NCBI GenBank assembly: GCA_025936205.1
Contig: JAICTU010000576.1
Coordinates: 1-5,270 of the forward strand
Reading direction: 5' to 3'
DNA from: Polyangiaceae bacterium
GTDB taxonomy: Bacteria > Myxococcota > Polyangia > Polyangiales > Polyangiaceae
Length of the DNA: 5,270 bases
Shown: positions 4,306 to 5,270 of the stretch, piece after piece
Numbering within the stretch: the first letter of the stretch is position 1
How the letters are laid out: the number at the start of each line of letters is the position of its first letter
Translations under genes and position numbers: made by a program
Notes under the pieces: generated by a model
Seen by the model: only the letters and a program-made list of their open reading frames with translations
What the model was told of the DNA's origin: nothing
Databases searched by the model: none

Positions 4306-5270
4306 ATGCCGGCAGAGTTCGTCCACCTTCACGTCCACACTCAGTACTCGTTCCTGGTCAGTACGGTGAAGCTGGGTGAGCTGGCGCCCCGAGTGAAAGA
4401 GCTCGGCATGCGCGCGGTGGCGATCACGGACCACCAGAACATGTTCGGTGCCATCCGGCACTACAAGCTGTGCAAGGCGCAGGGCATCCAGGCCATCCTG
4501 GGCAGCGAGCTCAACATCTCGCGCGCGGGCGACGGCGGCAAGGTCGACCACCTGGGCCTGCTCGCGACCAATCTGGAAGGTTATCAGAACCTGATCCAGC
4601 TGGTGTCCGCGGGCTACATGAAGACCGCCTCGGAGGAGGCCCCCAGCATCAGCCTGGAGAAGCTCGCGCAACACTCGCGCGGACTGATCGGCCTGAGCGG
4701 TTGCATGAACGGCGTGGTGCCGCAGCGGGTGATGGAGCAGGGCCCTGACCACGCGAAACCCATCCTGGCTCAGCTGCGCGACATCTTCGAGCCCGGGCAC
4801 TTCTTCGTCGAGCTGCAGGACCACGGCCTGCCGGAGCAGCCGGTGGTCAACTCGATCTTGCTGGAGGCGGCGGCGGAGCTGGAGCTGCCGCTGGTGGCCA
4901 CCAACAACGTCGAGTTCATGCGGCCCGACGACGGCGAGGCGCAGTTCTACCTCGAGTGCGTGCGCCGCAACTGGCAATACAAGGAGGCGCGCGAGGAGCA
5001 TCACGGCAGCTTCGAAATGTATTTGAAGAGCCCGGAGCAGATGGCTCAGGTCTTCCAGTCGCTGCCCAGCGCGCTCTCCAACACGCTGAAGGTCGCCGAG
5101 ATGTGCTCGGGGCTGAAGCTCACGCTCGGCCAGCCGCGCCTGCCCGAGTTTCCGGTACCGGACGGACTCGATCCAGTCGCGCACTTCAAGCAAGTGTCGC
5201 GCGAAGGCTTGCAGGCGCGCTACGCGCAGTTCGAGCATACCGGCAAGACGGTGGATCGCGCGCGCTACGA
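4306..5270 (+). CDS. dnaE: DNA polymerase III alpha subunit, N-terminal third (3' end beyond the window)
   Basis: The first 321 codons of the replicative polymerase catalytic subunit, open to the right edge. Residues about 4-240 are the PHP domain: FVHLHVHTQYS (5-15), AITDHQNMFG (39-48), GSELN (66-70), DHLGLLA (81-87), GLSGC (129-133), FVELQDHGLPEQ (167-178) and LVATNNVEF (196-204). From about 245, MYLKSPEQM and LPEFPVPDG (294-302) match the start of the polymerase region of bacterial DnaE. It is closer to DnaE1 than to the error-prone DnaE2/ImuC, whose N-terminus differs. The start is firm: TAG lies in frame at 4282-4284 and ATG 4306 is the only start after it, just before the conserved FVHLH. 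The ribosome site is weak (GAGG, 13 bases away). V18, N201 and E203 replace residues that are metal ligands in active PHP sites. It is divergent from the OmpA-like gene. Confidence 0.97.
   Translation, partial: MPAEFVHLHVHTQYSFLVSTVKLGELAPRVKELGMRAVAITDHQNMFGAIRHYKLCKAQGIQAILGSELNISRAGDGGKVDHLGLLATNLEGYQNLIQLVSAGYMKTASEEAPSISLEKLAQHSRGLIGLSGCMNGVVPQRVMEQGPDHAKPILAQLRDIFEPGHFFVELQDHGLPEQPVVNSILLEAAAELELPLVATNNVEFMRPDDGEAQFYLECVRRNWQYKEAREEHHGSFEMYLKSPEQMAQVFQSLPSALSNTLKVAEMCSGLKLTLGQPRLPEFPVPDGLDPVAHFKQVSREGLQARYAQFEHTGKTVDRARY

Noticed and set aside
4092..4307. N-terminal extension of the OmpA-like protein to an ATG at 4307
   Set aside because: The extension would put more than 70 non-conserved residues before the signal peptide, and a strong ribosome site marks GTG 4091.
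4228..5238. A 336-residue minus-strand reading frame opposite dnaE
   Set aside because: The plus strand encodes an unmistakable PHP/DnaE sequence over the same bases; the antisense frame is a Leu/Arg/His-rich shadow.

Overview
The window comes from a very GC-rich bacterium, most likely a myxobacterium (Myxococcota, Polyangiales-like). The evidence is lineage style rather than a marker match: a sigma-54 activator with an FHA sensor, a DUF4388 (PATAN-like) protein, lipoproteins with long Ala/Pro/Glu linkers, and frequent GTG starts. The assignment is an inference. No insertion sequence, CRISPR array, tRNA or rRNA was seen.

Layout: six genes lie head to tail on the minus strand from about 4091 down to position 1, and one gene on the plus strand begins at 4306 and runs off the right edge. 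In transcription order the minus-strand genes are: an OmpA-C-domain lipoprotein (4091-3414), a mono-haem c-type cytochrome lipoprotein (3383-2697), a small single-pass membrane protein (about 2674-2252), an FHA-AAA+-Fis sigma-54 activator (2255-882), a small exported four-cysteine protein (885-430), and the start of a DUF4388-domain protein (352-1, cut by the edge). Gaps are 30 and 22 bases, then two 4-base GTGA stop/start overlaps, then 77 bases. This spacing suggests one transcript with translational coupling around the activator.

The plus-strand gene is the N-terminal third of the replicative DNA polymerase III alpha subunit (dnaE), covering the PHP domain and the beginning of the polymerase region. 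Its start is fixed by an in-frame TAG 24 bases upstream. Three positions that usually bind metal in active PHP domains are changed, so this subunit may not proofread by itself.

The 214-base divergent spacer (4092-4305) is the only sizeable non-coding stretch and is rich in inverted repeats. On the minus side, two mutually exclusive hairpins lie directly before a very strong Shine-Dalgarno sequence of the OmpA-like gene. On the plus side, two abutting hairpins, one of 13 pairs with G-U pairs that exist only on the plus strand, lie in what would be the dnaE leader.

Working model (inference): the minus-strand cluster is an envelope module. It has a peptidoglycan-associated lipoprotein, an electron-carrying lipoprotein, a membrane-anchored beta-rich protein and an exported disulphide-type protein, linked to a phosphothreonine-sensing sigma-54 activator that could couple a Ser/Thr kinase signal to its expression. 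I do not recognise this exact combination as a named system.
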